Shown here: positions 31,183 through 40,273 of the stretch, piece by piece | Position numbering within the stretch: the stretch's first letter is position 1 | How the letters are laid out: every line of letters begins with the position of its first letter | Assembly: GCA_964405335.1 (NCBI GenBank) | Contig: CAYONP010000005.1 | Span: forward strand, 34,071 to 98,070 | DNA: 64,000 nucleotides | Reading direction: 5' to 3' | Origin: CAYONP01 sp964405335 | GTDB lineage: Bacteria > Armatimonadota > UBA10988 | The notes under the pieces: model-generated | What the model was told of the DNA's origin: nothing | The model's database searches: none | Seen by the model: the letters and a program-made list of their open reading frames with translations, nothing else | Translations under genes and position numbers: made by a program

Positions 31183-32334
31183 ATGAACATCGACGCCCTG
31201 TGCGCACGGGTCGACGCCGACCGACTCGGCGACCTGACCCACGAGCTGGTCGGCATCCCCAGCCCGACCGGCCGTGCGCGCCGCTGCACCGAGCATTACG
31301 CCGCGCTGCTGGCCGATCTCGGCTGCGAGGTGAGCCTCGAGGCGGGCGGTTACCCCGATCATCCCAGCGCCGTGGCCCGGCTGCACGGCGGCGACGGGCC
31401 GGTGATCCAGTTCAACGCCCACACCGACACGGTGCCGCTCGATCATCCGCCGGCCGAGCGGCTGAGCGACCGCGTGGTCGGTCGCGGCGCGGCCGACATG
31501 AAGGGCGCGCTGGCGATCATGGCCGAGCTGGCCCGCCTGCTGGCGCCGCTCCGCGCGGCGCTGCCGGGCAGCCTGCTCTTGACCGCGCACGACCTGCACG
31601 AGGCGCCGGGCGGGCTGGGCGAGACCATCACCGACCTCTGCCGCCGGGGCATCCACGGCGACCTGGCCGTGGTCTGTGAGGGCGGCACGACCGATGTCGG
31701 GATCGTCGGCCGCGGCATGGGCATCTTCGAGCTGACCGTCCGCCGCGACGGCGAGCCGGCGCACGAGGTGACCGGCGCGCCGAACCCGGTCCACGGCGCG
31801 GCGGCCGTGGCCGCTGCTCTGCTGGCCCGGCGCGACGCGATGGCCGCCCGGCCCGAGCCCTACGTCGGCGCCGAGACCATCTTCCTCGGCCAGCTCCACG
31901 CCGGCACGTTCTACAACCAGATCCCGCGCGAGGCGTTCCTCAACGGCACCTGGCGGTTCAGCCCGGCCAAGACCTTCGACCAGGCCGAGCGCGAGCTGGC
32001 CGAGCTGCTCGCCGCGGTCGAGTTGCCCGACGGCCTGCGCCTCGACCGCCACTTCTTCCAGGTCCGGCCGAGCTACTCGCTGTCACCCGATGAACCACTG
32101 GTGACCGCGCTGCAGGCGGCCTATCAGGCCGAGCACGGCCGCCCTCTGCCGCTGGCCGGCGCGCGGGTGGTCTGCGACGTCCCGGTGCTCATCCGCGAGG
32201 CCGGCATCCCCTGCGTCGGCCACGGCCCGGTCGGTCACGGCGCGCACGGCGAGCCGGAGTGGGTAGCCATCGCCAGCCTGACGGCCACGGCGCGGGTCTA
32301 TCTGCGGTTGATCGAGGCGTTGTGGCGCGGTTGA
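31183..32334 (+). CDS. M20-family metallopeptidase (ArgE/DapE-like)
   Basis: 383 residues from an ATG with GGAGG nine bases upstream. Metal-binding motifs: NAHTDTVP (His and Asp, residues about 77-79), GRGAADMKGALAIM (Asp about 107), VCEGG (Glu about 165) and VGHGAHGEPEWV (His about 360). The usual acidic pair at the catalytic position is AHDLHEAPGGLG, with one clear Glu. A dimerisation domain with the FYNQIPREAFLNGTWRF stretch lies in the middle. Such enzymes hydrolyse N-acyl amino acids or dipeptides in the cytoplasm. It stands alone on the + strand between two - strand units. Confidence 0.87.
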   Translation: MNIDALCARVDADRLGDLTHELVGIPSPTGRARRCTEHYAALLADLGCEVSLEAGGYPDHPSAVARLHGGDGPVIQFNAHTDTVPLDHPPAERLSDRVVGRGAADMKGALAIMAELARLLAPLRAALPGSLLLTAHDLHEAPGGLGETITDLCRRGIHGDLAVVCEGGTTDVGIVGRGMGIFELTVRRDGEPAHEVTGAPNPVHGAAAVAAALLARRDAMAARPEPYVGAETIFLGQLHAGTFYNQIPREAFLNGTWRFSPAKTFDQAERELAELLAAVELPDGLRLDRHFFQVRPSYSLSPDEPLVTALQAAYQAEHGRPLPLAGARVVCDVPVLIREAGIPCVGHGPVGHGAHGEPEWVAIASLTATARVYLRLIEALWRG

Positions 32335-32340
32335 TGCCGG

Positions 32341-33738
32341 TCACCCCGCCCCGCGATGGAACAACACCTCGAACACCGTCTTGACCGCGATCTGCAGGTC
32401 GAGCATCAGCGACCAATGGTCGATGTAGTAGAGGTCGTAGCGCGTCCGCCGGCTGATGTCGCTGCCGCCGCCGCGCTCGCCGTTGACCTGCGCCCAGCCG
32501 CTGATGCCGGCCTTCATGCGGTGCCGGTCGCCGTAGCGCGGCAGCTCGGCGGCAAACTGGGCGACGAACTCGGGCCGCTCCGGCCGCGGGCCGATCAGGC
32601 TCATGTCGCCCCGTAGCACATTCCAGAGCTGCGGCAGCTCGTCGAGGCTGGTCCGCCGCAGGAAGGCGCCCAGCCGCGTCCGGCGCGGATCGCCGGCGGT
32701 CGCCCAGACCGCGCCCGAGCCGTGCTCCGCATCGCAACGCATGGTGCGGAACTTCAGGATCTCGAACCGCCGGCCCGCCTCCGTCACCCGCGTCTGGCGG
32801 TAGAGCGCCGGGCCGGGCGAGGTCAGCCGCACCAGCAGCCCGATGAGCAGCAACAGCGGCGAGAGAAGGAGCAGGACGAGGCCGGCGACGACCGCGTCGA
32901 TCAGTCGCTTGGCCGCGCGCTGCAGACTGTCCAGCGGCGTCTCGCGAATGTGCAGCAGGGCGATGCCGGCGACCTCCTCGCGCGCGCCGCGGGCGAGGAT
33001 GAGGTCGATCCGGTCGGGCACCAGCACCAGCTCGGCGCCGTGCTGTTCGCAGCAGCTCAGCAGCTCGAGCAGCGCCTCGGCCGCCAGTCCGTTGCGCTGC
33101 AGCAGCACGTGGTCGACGGCGCCACTGGCCACCTGCTCGCGCAGAGCCGGCAGGGCGGCGGCCGGGTCGGCCTGCTGCATGACCAGGTCGCAGTCGTCGC
33201 CGATCAGCTCGCCGGCCAGGTCGTCGGCGCCGAGCAGCGCCACGCGGCGGCGGAAGGCCGGCCGCCGGCGGAGGCGTCGGCCGAGCAGGATGCCACCCGC
33301 CCGCACGCCCGAGACGGCCGGCACCGCGAGGGCGAAGGCGAAGGCAACGGTCAGGCGCGAGTACTCGAACTCACGGTAGAAGAAGCTCAGCGCCACCGCG
33401 CCGATGAACACCGCCGCGCCGGCGATCAGCACGCGGTAGGTCTCGTCCAGCGCGCTGGTCCAGCGCTCGACACGGTAGAGGTCGAACAACTGGAAGACGA
33501 TCAGTTGGACCACGGTGACGGCGACCATCGCGCCGAGGTAGGCCTCCTGGGTCAGCGGCTCGCCCTTCGGCACGGCCAGCCAGCCCGAGCGGAAGCGGAC
33601 CCAGTAGGCGACGATCATCGCCGCGTTGACGGCCACGATGTCGCCGGCGACCGCCAGCAGCCGCAGGCCGCGGGTGAGCATCGCCCGCCGCTCGGTCGGG
33701 CGGTCAAGGCTGAGCGCAGCCGGTCGCGCGCCGGTCAC
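32341..33738 (-). CDS. Polyprenyl-phosphate sugar-1-phosphate transferase (exopolysaccharide initiator)
   Basis: 465 residues from a GTG overlapping the upstream stop (GTGA). N-terminal half: four or five membrane helices and a nucleotide-binding-like domain (RRRVALLGADDLAGELIG). C-terminal half is the bacterial sugar transferase domain: KRLIDAVVAGLVLLLLSP, PGPALYRQTRVTEAGRRFEILKFRTMR, FLRRTSLDELPQLWNVLRGDMSLIGPRPERPEF and MKAGISGWAQVNGERG. It transfers a hexose-1-phosphate from a nucleotide sugar to undecaprenyl phosphate at the inner face of the membrane, the first step of glycan assembly. It is the last gene of the 14-gene glycan operon. Confidence 0.92.
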   Translation of the reverse strand: MTGARPAALSLDRPTERRAMLTRGLRLLAVAGDIVAVNAAMIVAYWVRFRSGWLAVPKGEPLTQEAYLGAMVAVTVVQLIVFQLFDLYRVERWTSALDETYRVLIAGAAVFIGAVALSFFYREFEYSRLTVAFAFALAVPAVSGVRAGGILLGRRLRRRPAFRRRVALLGADDLAGELIGDDCDLVMQQADPAAALPALREQVASGAVDHVLLQRNGLAAEALLELLSCCEQHGAELVLVPDRIDLILARGAREEVAGIALLHIRETPLDSLQRAAKRLIDAVVAGLVLLLLSPLLLLIGLLVRLTSPGPALYRQTRVTEAGRRFEILKFRTMRCDAEHGSGAVWATAGDPRRTRLGAFLRRTSLDELPQLWNVLRGDMSLIGPRPERPEFVAQFAAELPRYGDRHRMKAGISGWAQVNGERGGGSDISRRTRYDLYYIDHWSLMLDLQIAVKTVFEVLFHRGAG

Positions 33739-35777
33739 CGTGACTCCGGCGGAAGCGGCTCCAGGCGCCAGCTTCCGTCGCTCTCCTTGTACCATGTCAG
33801 CAGCACCCGGTCGGGCCAGGCAAGGGCGACCGCCTCGCGCTGCGGCGTGCCCTCGGCGTCGATCGAACGAGCGACCAGCAGCTCACCCGCCAGACCCGGC
33901 GGGTTGAGCGCGAAGCCGATCCCGTAGTCCGGCGCGATCTGCCCCGGCGCCACCACCCGCTGGTCAAGGATGACCACCGCCGGTCGACCGCCGGCCAACT
34001 CGCGCGCGGCGGCGAGCACCGCTCTATCCGAGGCGTCGCGGCCGCGATGGTTGCGATACGCCGTGCCCAGCTCGTAGGGCACAAAGCCCAGCCAGGCGGC
34101 CGCGGTGGCGCAGACGAACAACGCGCCGAGCCGGCGGCGGTGCACCTCGCGCCGGCCGCCGAGCCAATCGAGCAGCACCCGCGCCCCGGCCACGGTGGCG
34201 AGGCAGAGCGGCACGATCAGCGGATGCCAGAACCGCGGGCCGAAGGCGATGCCGTGGTACCAGTAGGCGGTGTAGATCAGGATGATGCCGCCGCCGTAGA
34301 CCAGCCACCGCCGGTCGAGCGCCGCGCGCCGGCCCCAGAGCAGCCCGACCAGTGCCAGCGCCAGCGAGCCGCAGGCCCAGCCGAAGCCGAGGCGGTTGAG
34401 CTCCCAGGCGTTGGCGTTGCTGTTCCACAGGCCCTCGAGCAGCGAGTGGCCGGCGCCGAGCGAGTGGTCCCAGACCAATCCGCGGTCGGCGCCGAAGCCG
34501 GGCCGGTTGACCGGCGCGCCATACTCGACGGTGTAGAAGTGCTCGACCGGCGTCACCGTCGGCGAGCCGGTCTTGGCCGCGTTGTCGGCCACGACCAGGC
34601 CGATACCGGGCAGCATCGCCGCCGCGGCGACCAGCCAGCAGCGCGCCGGCGGGCGTCGCTGAGCCGCGGCGCCGAGGGCCACCAGCCCCAGCAGCAGTCC
34701 CTCGGCATACCGCGTCGCGAAGCACATGCCGACGGCCAGGCCGACCAGCGCCGCGTCGACGGGGCGCTCCATCCGCCGCAGCGCCCGCAGGCCGAGCACA
34801 ATCCAGAATAGCGTCGCCGTGTGCGAGAGGTAGGACGCCGCCTGGAGCAGGAGGAACGGGCTGCCGGCCAGGAGCCAGGCCGCCCAGGTGCCGGGCCGCC
34901 GGTCGCCGGTCGAGTCGCCGACCAGCCAGACGACCGCGCCGGCCAGCAGAGGGTTGACCAGCCAGCCCAGGTCGACCGATGCGCCGATTGCGAGCAGCAG
35001 CGGCCAGCCGGGCGGGAAGACGCCGAACATCCGCCCGCCTGACTGCATCACCCAGCAGAAGCGCGCCTCGAACGCCCCCGGCACCGGCGGCAGCGGGATG
35101 GTCAGACCGCCGGCCAGCAGAGACTTGGCCTCGAACAGATAGGCGAGGCCGTCCTCGACGTGCGGCAGCGGGCCGATCACGCGGTACGACAACAGCGCCG
35201 CGGCGAGCGTGGCCACCGCCGGCGCGGCCCAGCGCGGCAGGTCGAGCAGCCACCGCTCCAGCGCGGCGAGCCAGCCCGCCGGCAGCGCCCGCGCGGCGCA
35301 GACCAGCGCGGCCAGGCCGAGCGGCATGGTGACCATCGGCAGCAGGCCGCGGACGATGCCGCCGGGATGGTCGCTCCCGGCGAACCATCGCGCGCCGGCA
35401 TAGAGCATCAGCGCCAGGAGGAGCCCGCCGCGCGGCGTGGCCAATTGCCGCAGCACGATGCGCGCCCACCGGCCCCAGGCCAGAATGGCGCAGAGCAGCC
35501 CCAGCCCGCCGGCCAGGCCGAAGGCCAGCCAGGTGGCGCCGACGGCGACCGGCGGCAGGCGCAGGTGATAGATCCAGGCCAGCAGGCAGGCGGTGACCAT
35601 GCCGAGCAGCCAGCGGGCCAGCTCGCGCGCGGGCAGGCGCGGCTGGAGCAGCATCGCGCCGAGGAGGCAGGCGCCGAGCGAGGCCGGCAGCGCGGCGACG
35701 ATGGTGAAGCCGCCGAGGATCGGCACCAAGAGCGCGATCCCGACGCCGCCGAGGAGCGCCTGGACGACGAGCCTCAT
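33735..35777 (-). CDS. Multispan GT-C-type glycosyltransferase-like membrane protein
   Basis: 680 residues starting MRLVVQALLGG, ATGA overlap with the upstream GT4. About 14-16 hydrophobic segments. The first large extracytoplasmic loop has HVEDGLAYLFEAKSLLAGGLTIPLPP, the acidic D/E motif plus A-x-x-L-x-x-G-x-L pattern of PMT/ArnT (GT39/GT83-like) enzymes that use polyprenyl-phosphate sugars. The extracytoplasmic C-terminal 110 residues carry an IAPDYGIGFALNPPG stretch. Donor and acceptor unknown. One of six such proteins in the operon. Confidence 0.7.
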   Translation of the reverse strand: MRLVVQALLGGVGIALLVPILGGFTIVAALPASLGACLLGAMLLQPRLPARELARWLLGMVTACLLAWIYHLRLPPVAVGATWLAFGLAGGLGLLCAILAWGRWARIVLRQLATPRGGLLLALMLYAGARWFAGSDHPGGIVRGLLPMVTMPLGLAALVCAARALPAGWLAALERWLLDLPRWAAPAVATLAAALLSYRVIGPLPHVEDGLAYLFEAKSLLAGGLTIPLPPVPGAFEARFCWVMQSGGRMFGVFPPGWPLLLAIGASVDLGWLVNPLLAGAVVWLVGDSTGDRRPGTWAAWLLAGSPFLLLQAASYLSHTATLFWIVLGLRALRRMERPVDAALVGLAVGMCFATRYAEGLLLGLVALGAAAQRRPPARCWLVAAAAMLPGIGLVVADNAAKTGSPTVTPVEHFYTVEYGAPVNRPGFGADRGLVWDHSLGAGHSLLEGLWNSNANAWELNRLGFGWACGSLALALVGLLWGRRAALDRRWLVYGGGIILIYTAYWYHGIAFGPRFWHPLIVPLCLATVAGARVLLDWLGGRREVHRRRLGALFVCATAAAWLGFVPYELGTAYRNHRGRDASDRAVLAAARELAGGRPAVVILDQRVVAPGQIAPDYGIGFALNPPGLAGELLVARSIDAEGTPQREAVALAWPDRVLLTWYKESDGSWRLEPLPPESR

Positions 35778-36871
35778 GGCGCGACCTCGCGGTAGAGCCG
35801 CAACATCGCCGCGGCCGTCTGCCGCCACGAGAACCGCGCCGCCTGCACCGGCCCGGCGGCGGACAGCCTGGCGCGCAGCGCCGAGTCGTCGAGCAGCGCG
35901 GCCAGCCCGTCGGCCAGCGCTTCAGTTGAGTCGGCCCGCACGCGCAGCGCCGCGTCGCCGACCACTTCGGGCAGGCTGGCGGCGTCGCAGACCAGCGTCG
36001 GCGTGCCGCAGGCTAACGCCTCGAGCGGCGGCAGGCCGAAACCCTCGTAGATCGACGGCCAAGCAAACAGCGTCGCCGCGGTGTAGAGCGCCGGCAGATC
36101 CTCCTCCGGCACAAACCCGAGCAAGGTGAGCCGGTCGCCCAACCCGAGCGATGCGGCGTGCGCGGCGAGGTCGTAGTCGCCGTGCTGCGTCGGCCCGGCG
36201 AAGACAAGCTGCTCGGGCCGGCCGGGCAGCACGCGGGCGCAGGCCTCGACCAGCAGATCGACCTGCCGCCGCGGCCGCACACCGCCGACGTAGAGAATGA
36301 ACCGCTCCGGCAGGGCAAGCCGCGCGCGCAGCGGCGCCGGGTCGATGCCGGGCTTGAACTCCGGCCCGGCGGCCAGCGGCACGATGCGCAGCCGCTGTTC
36401 GGGCACGCGCAGCAGCTCGGCGATCTCGTCGGCGGCGAAGCGCGAGTCGGTGACGATCCGATCGGCCCGACGCGCCGCGCGGCGCGCGCCGTCGGTGTAG
36501 AACCAGCGGGCCTTGCGCGGGAACCACTCGGGATAGCGCAGGAAGGCGACGTCGTGGATGGTGACCACGCTCGGGCAGCGCACGCCGCGGGGCAGGATGT
36601 AGGAGACGTTGTGCAGCAGGTCGGCCTGTTCGCGGCGCAGCGCCGCCGGCAGGGCGAGGTGACACCAGGTCAGGTTGTTCTCGCGCAGCGGCGCGGTCAG
36701 CCGTCGCGCGCTGATGTTGCCGGCCGGCGGCACGGTCGCCTCGCCGTCGTGGAGGACGAGGAACTCGTCGCCGGTCGCTTGCTCGCCATACTCCCGCAGC
36801 AGGTGCCAGAGGTAGTTGCCCACACCGCCGCGCGGGCCGAGCAGCCGCCAGGCCGGCAGCACGACGCGCAT
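35774..36871 (-). CDS. Family 4 glycosyltransferase
   Basis: 365 residues. GT-B signature: GGVGNYLWHLL, VVTIHDVAFLRYPEWFP, RIVTDSRFAADEIAELLRV, FILYVGGVRPRRQVDLLVEA and the catalytic E-x7-E segment WPSIYEGFGLPPLEALACGTPTLV near residue 285. This family includes WbaZ/mannosyltransferase-type enzymes of O-antigen synthesis. Upstream stop and this start share one base (TGATG). Confidence 0.92.
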   Translation of the reverse strand: MRVVLPAWRLLGPRGGVGNYLWHLLREYGEQATGDEFLVLHDGEATVPPAGNISARRLTAPLRENNLTWCHLALPAALRREQADLLHNVSYILPRGVRCPSVVTIHDVAFLRYPEWFPRKARWFYTDGARRAARRADRIVTDSRFAADEIAELLRVPEQRLRIVPLAAGPEFKPGIDPAPLRARLALPERFILYVGGVRPRRQVDLLVEACARVLPGRPEQLVFAGPTQHGDYDLAAHAASLGLGDRLTLLGFVPEEDLPALYTAATLFAWPSIYEGFGLPPLEALACGTPTLVCDAASLPEVVGDAALRVRADSTEALADGLAALLDDSALRARLSAAGPVQAARFSWRQTAAAMLRLYREVAP

Positions 36872-37770
36872 CAGCCGCGCTCCGCCAGGTGGCGCAGCGC
36901 CAGCGGCACCAGGCAGGGCGCCAAGGGTAGGAAGTAGCGCGTCTCGCCAACCAGGCCGAAGCAGAGGTGCACGACGAGGAAGACCGGCACCAGGACCAGG
37001 CTGCGGCGAAGGAACGCCGGCGCCCCGCGCAGCCGCCAGAGGGCCAGCGCCCAGACCGGCCCGAAGAGCACGACCACGCGCAGCGAGCCGGCCCGGCTCA
37101 GGTTCTCGGGGATGTTGACAGCCGGCGTGACCAGTTCGGTGAACGCCTCACGCGGGCCGTAACCCAGGCGCAGCGCCAGCCAGACCATCGCCGCGGTCGC
37201 CGCCAGGCCGAGTATCAGGCGCCAATACTCGAGCCGCCGCCACTCGTCGACGCGCACCGCGGCGGCGAGCAGGACGAGCAGGCCGACGGTCTCTCTGGCC
37301 GTCATGCCGACGGCGATGACAACGAACAGCCAGCCGTCGCGCCGCTGCTCGAGCAGCCGGAAGCCCAGGCAGAAGCAGAGCAGAGCGAACGGATCGGTCT
37401 CTTGGAAGCCCTGGCCGATGACGCTGAAGGGCAGCAGCGCGGCGACCAGCAGCAGGCCGACGAAGGTGGTGTCGGCATCGAGGTAGCGTTCGCAGAAGGC
37501 CCGCAGCACAAGCAAGGCGAGCCACCAGAAGAGCAGCCGCTGCGCCAGATAGGCCAGCGGCAGCGGCAGCGGCAGCAGCTCGCACAGCCAGGGAACCAGC
37601 GGGCGGTATTGGTGCGGATAGTCGGCCACGCCGGCGATGATGCTGTCGTGGATCGGCGCGGCCACACCGCCGCTCCAGACCGGCTCGACCAGCACCCAGG
37701 TGGTCCACCCGCCGGCCAGCAGCAGGCCGGCGAGCAGAGCGGTCTGGATTCGTCGCCGGTCGGGCGCCAT
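36871..37770 (-). CDS. Multispan membrane protein, possibly GT-C-like
   Basis: 299 residues, ATG 2 bp after the upstream stop. Eight or nine hydrophobic segments. After the first helix comes APIHDSIIAGVADYPHQYRPLVPWLCELL, then VIGQGFQETDPFALLCFCLGF and ETVGLLVLLAAAV. Acidic residues in the first loop and an early E-T-D motif hint at a polytopic transferase, but the protein is short for GT-C and a polymerase- or EpsG-like role cannot be excluded. No firm family. Confidence 0.6.
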   Translation of the reverse strand: MAPDRRRIQTALLAGLLLAGGWTTWVLVEPVWSGGVAAPIHDSIIAGVADYPHQYRPLVPWLCELLPLPLPLAYLAQRLLFWWLALLVLRAFCERYLDADTTFVGLLLVAALLPFSVIGQGFQETDPFALLCFCLGFRLLEQRRDGWLFVVIAVGMTARETVGLLVLLAAAVRVDEWRRLEYWRLILGLAATAAMVWLALRLGYGPREAFTELVTPAVNIPENLSRAGSLRVVVLFGPVWALALWRLRGAPAFLRRSLVLVPVFLVVHLCFGLVGETRYFLPLAPCLVPLALRHLAERG

Positions 37771-37772
37771 GC

Positions 37773-39182
37773 TCACTCCGCGAAGCCGATCAACTGCGGT
37801 CCCCGCTCCTTCGAGTAGCGGAACACGGCATACGGTTTCGGCTCGTCGACGGTGATGCTCGGCCCGACATGCCGGCGCAGCGAGGCGATCGGCCGGGCGG
37901 CGACCAGCGGATAACCCTCCCAACCCCACCAGGCGCCGCCGGCGGGCACCTGGTCGGGCGGCATCCAAAGCACGACGTGGGCGCCCGCCGGCAGGTCGGC
38001 GGCATCGAACAGGGCGAAGTCGCGCCGCAGCGTGTCACTCGCCACCTGCCAGTGCTGGGTCTCATCGAGCCGGTTGCGCTGCAAGCCGTAGACCTGCCAA
38101 CAGAGCAGCACGATGGTCAGAATCACCGCCGGCCAGAGCAGGATCCGACGGTCGTTTGCCCGCCGCCAGAGGGTGACCAGCCCAAGCGCCACCAGGCCCA
38201 TCGCCGGCGCGGTGGCCAGGTAGAGGTAACGCGACGGCAGGTGATCGGGGGTCAAGGAGGCCAGCGGCGCGTAGACGAGCGGCTGGAGCGCCACCCAGCC
38301 GGCCAGCACGCGCACCTCACCTCGGCCGCGCGCCGCCAGCCAGACGACCACCAGCGCGACGGCACCGGTGACCAGGGGCAGCAGCGACGGATCGAGCCGG
38401 CGCGTGACCCACACCGGGAACAGGTCGCTGGCGAACGACGCGGTGACCAGCCCAGTCCAGTTGCCGAGCAGGTGTGGGCCGAGGGCATACTCGGAGTAGT
38501 AGAGCCGCGGCCCGGCCAGGCGCCAGGCCAGGTAGCCGGCGAAGAGCAGCCCCGGACCGAGCCACCGGCGCCATGCGACACGATCGTCGAGCCACTCCAT
38601 CCAAAGCAGCAGCAGCACCGGGGCGATCGACTCCTTGATCAGGCAGCCGAGGATCCCCAGCGCCGTGAGCAGCCACAGCCGGCTCGGCGAGCCGGCGCTA
38701 CCTGCGTCGCCCGCTCTATCGCGCAGCATCAGGATCGTCAGCGCGAGCGTCAGGCAGAACGATTCGTTGAGGTTCGAGATCCAGCAGACGCCGTTGCGCG
38801 GGCCGTAGGCGGTGGCGAAGAGCAGCGCCGCGAGCAAGCCGACCGTCGCATCGACGCGGCGGCTCAACCAGACCGCCAGCAACGCGGCGTTGAGCAGGTG
38901 GAGGCCAATCAGCAGCACGTAGTAAGCCGGCGCCTGATGGCCGAACAGGGCGGTCAGCACGGCCCAGAGCGCATTGCCAACCGGTCGCTTCCAGGCGCCG
39001 ATGTAGAGCTCATCCAGCGGCCCGGGCGCCAGCACGAGCCCCGGCTCGGCGGCCAGGGTCTCACCGACCTGGAGGTAGGCGAAGTCGTCGCAGACGAAGT
39101 AGTTGTCGAGCAGCGGCAGGTAGACCCACAGCGTCGCAGCCAGGCCGAGGCCGGCCAGCGCCGGCAGGGCGGCGCGCCTCAC
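37773..39182 (-). CDS. Multispan GT-C-type membrane protein with REP-derived insertion
   Basis: 469 residues from a GTG overlapping the GT9 stop (GTGA). About 11 membrane helices. The first extracytoplasmic loop has LLDNYFVCDDFAYLQVGETL with an Asp-Asp pair, as in GT-C glycosyltransferases. A second conserved-looking stretch is ATAYGPRNGVCWISNLNESF. Residues about 160-170 (AGDAGSAGSP) correspond to a GTAG-tagged hairpin in the DNA (38678-38702), placed between two helices. Sugar specificity unknown. Confidence 0.7.
   Translation of the reverse strand: MRRAALPALAGLGLAATLWVYLPLLDNYFVCDDFAYLQVGETLAAEPGLVLAPGPLDELYIGAWKRPVGNALWAVLTALFGHQAPAYYVLLIGLHLLNAALLAVWLSRRVDATVGLLAALLFATAYGPRNGVCWISNLNESFCLTLALTILMLRDRAGDAGSAGSPSRLWLLTALGILGCLIKESIAPVLLLLWMEWLDDRVAWRRWLGPGLLFAGYLAWRLAGPRLYYSEYALGPHLLGNWTGLVTASFASDLFPVWVTRRLDPSLLPLVTGAVALVVVWLAARGRGEVRVLAGWVALQPLVYAPLASLTPDHLPSRYLYLATAPAMGLVALGLVTLWRRANDRRILLWPAVILTIVLLCWQVYGLQRNRLDETQHWQVASDTLRRDFALFDAADLPAGAHVVLWMPPDQVPAGGAWWGWEGYPLVAARPIASLRRHVGPSITVDEPKPYAVFRYSKERGPQLIGFAE
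38678..38702. repeat. GTAG-tagged hairpin inside a coding region
   Basis: Perfect 9-1-9 palindrome at 38678-38696 (arms GCCGGCTCG and CGAGCCGGC). On the coding (-) strand it is preceded by GTAG, one base from the arm, giving GGTAGC then the hairpin. Same architecture as the intergenic copies at 20 kb. The reading frame passes through it. Confidence 0.6.
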
Positions 39183-40267
39183 AGCGCGGGCTCGGCCGGC
39201 TGGTCGACCCCGGCCAGCGCCGCGCCCGCGGCGGCGACCACCGCCTCGACGCTCACGTCGCGCAGGCAGCGCAGCTCGTCGCCGGCGCGGGTGCAGGTCC
39301 AGACAGTGCGGCTGCGCGCGTTGTCGGGGCGATAGCACGGGGCGCAGTCGGGCGGTGCCCAGAGGTAGCGATGCCGCGGCCCACGCGGCGCGACCAGCCG
39401 CGGATCGGACGGGCCGAACAGCGCGACCGTCGGCACGCCATGCGCTGCGGCGATGTGCAGCGGCGCGCTGTCGTTGGCAATGACCAGGTCGCACTCGGCC
39501 AGCAGCGCCGAGAGCTGCGGGATGCTGGTCCGCCCGCAGGCGTTGTAGCCCCGCTCGCCGGCCGCCGCGGCGACCCGCTCGCCCAGCTCGGCCTCATCGG
39601 GCGAGCCGACGGCCACGATGCTGCCGCCGGTCTCGGCCGCCAGCCGCGCAGCGAGCGCCTCGAACTGCTCAATCGGCCAGCGCTTGATCAGCATCTGCGT
39701 GCCCGGGTTGCGCCCACCGCCCGGCGCGATCGCAATCAGCGGGCGGGCGGCGGCGTGGTCGGCCAGCATCAGCCGGCTGACCACCTGCGACTCGGTGGTC
39801 AGGCCGAGGCACGGTCCGCCAAACTCGACCTCGTGCCCGAGCGTGCGCAGCAGGTCGAGGTAACGCTCGGTCTCGTGCGCGTCGTCACGGAACGGCGTCT
39901 GGTGGGTGAGCAGGAGTCGGCCGAACCGCTCGCTGAAACCGACCCGCACCGGCGCCCGCGTCGCGCGGGCGACGAGCATCGCCAGCCGGTTGCGGTGCAG
40001 GCAGAAAACCACGTCGTAATGCGCGTCGCGCAGCCGTAGGATGGTCGACAGCATACCGCGCAGGCGGCCCAGCCCGCGGCCGGCGAACGGGCCGTCGAAG
40101 ACGATCCGCTCGGACAGCAGCGGATGGCCGCGGAGAATCGGCGCCGCGTGTCGACCGACCAGCCAGTCGATCCGCGCCTCGGGCCAGACCTGGTGCAACG
40201 CCACCGCGAGCGGCGTGGCGAAGATCACGTCGCCGATCGCGTTGAGCTTGATGATCAGGAGCTTCAA
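39179..40267 (-). CDS. Family 9 glycosyltransferase (heptosyltransferase-like)
   Basis: 362 residues starting at a TTG (LLIIKLNAIGDVIFATPLAVAL), the only sensible start, 6 bp after the GalE stop. GT9 features: R/K-L-x-x-I-G-D near the N-terminus, LIAIAPGGGRNPGTQMLIKRWP and the end block ECDLVIANDSAPLHIAAAHGVPTVALFGPSDP. A Cys-containing PDCAPCYRPDN segment follows, as in WaaF-type proteins. GT9 enzymes add heptose or related sugars to lipopolysaccharide core, supporting a diderm cell. Confidence 0.92.
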   Translation of the reverse strand: MKLLIIKLNAIGDVIFATPLAVALHQVWPEARIDWLVGRHAAPILRGHPLLSERIVFDGPFAGRGLGRLRGMLSTILRLRDAHYDVVFCLHRNRLAMLVARATRAPVRVGFSERFGRLLLTHQTPFRDDAHETERYLDLLRTLGHEVEFGGPCLGLTTESQVVSRLMLADHAAARPLIAIAPGGGRNPGTQMLIKRWPIEQFEALAARLAAETGGSIVAVGSPDEAELGERVAAAAGERGYNACGRTSIPQLSALLAECDLVIANDSAPLHIAAAHGVPTVALFGPSDPRLVAPRGPRHRYLWAPPDCAPCYRPDNARSRTVWTCTRAGDELRCLRDVSVEAVVAAAGAALAGVDQPAEPAL

Positions 40268-40273
40268 GGTCTG

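Noticed and set aside
29125..32052. 975-residue - strand frame
   Set aside because: Only the last 372 residues form a real protein (oligogalacturonate lyase from GTG 30243); the rest is antisense to the M20 gene and out of frame with the isomerase gene.
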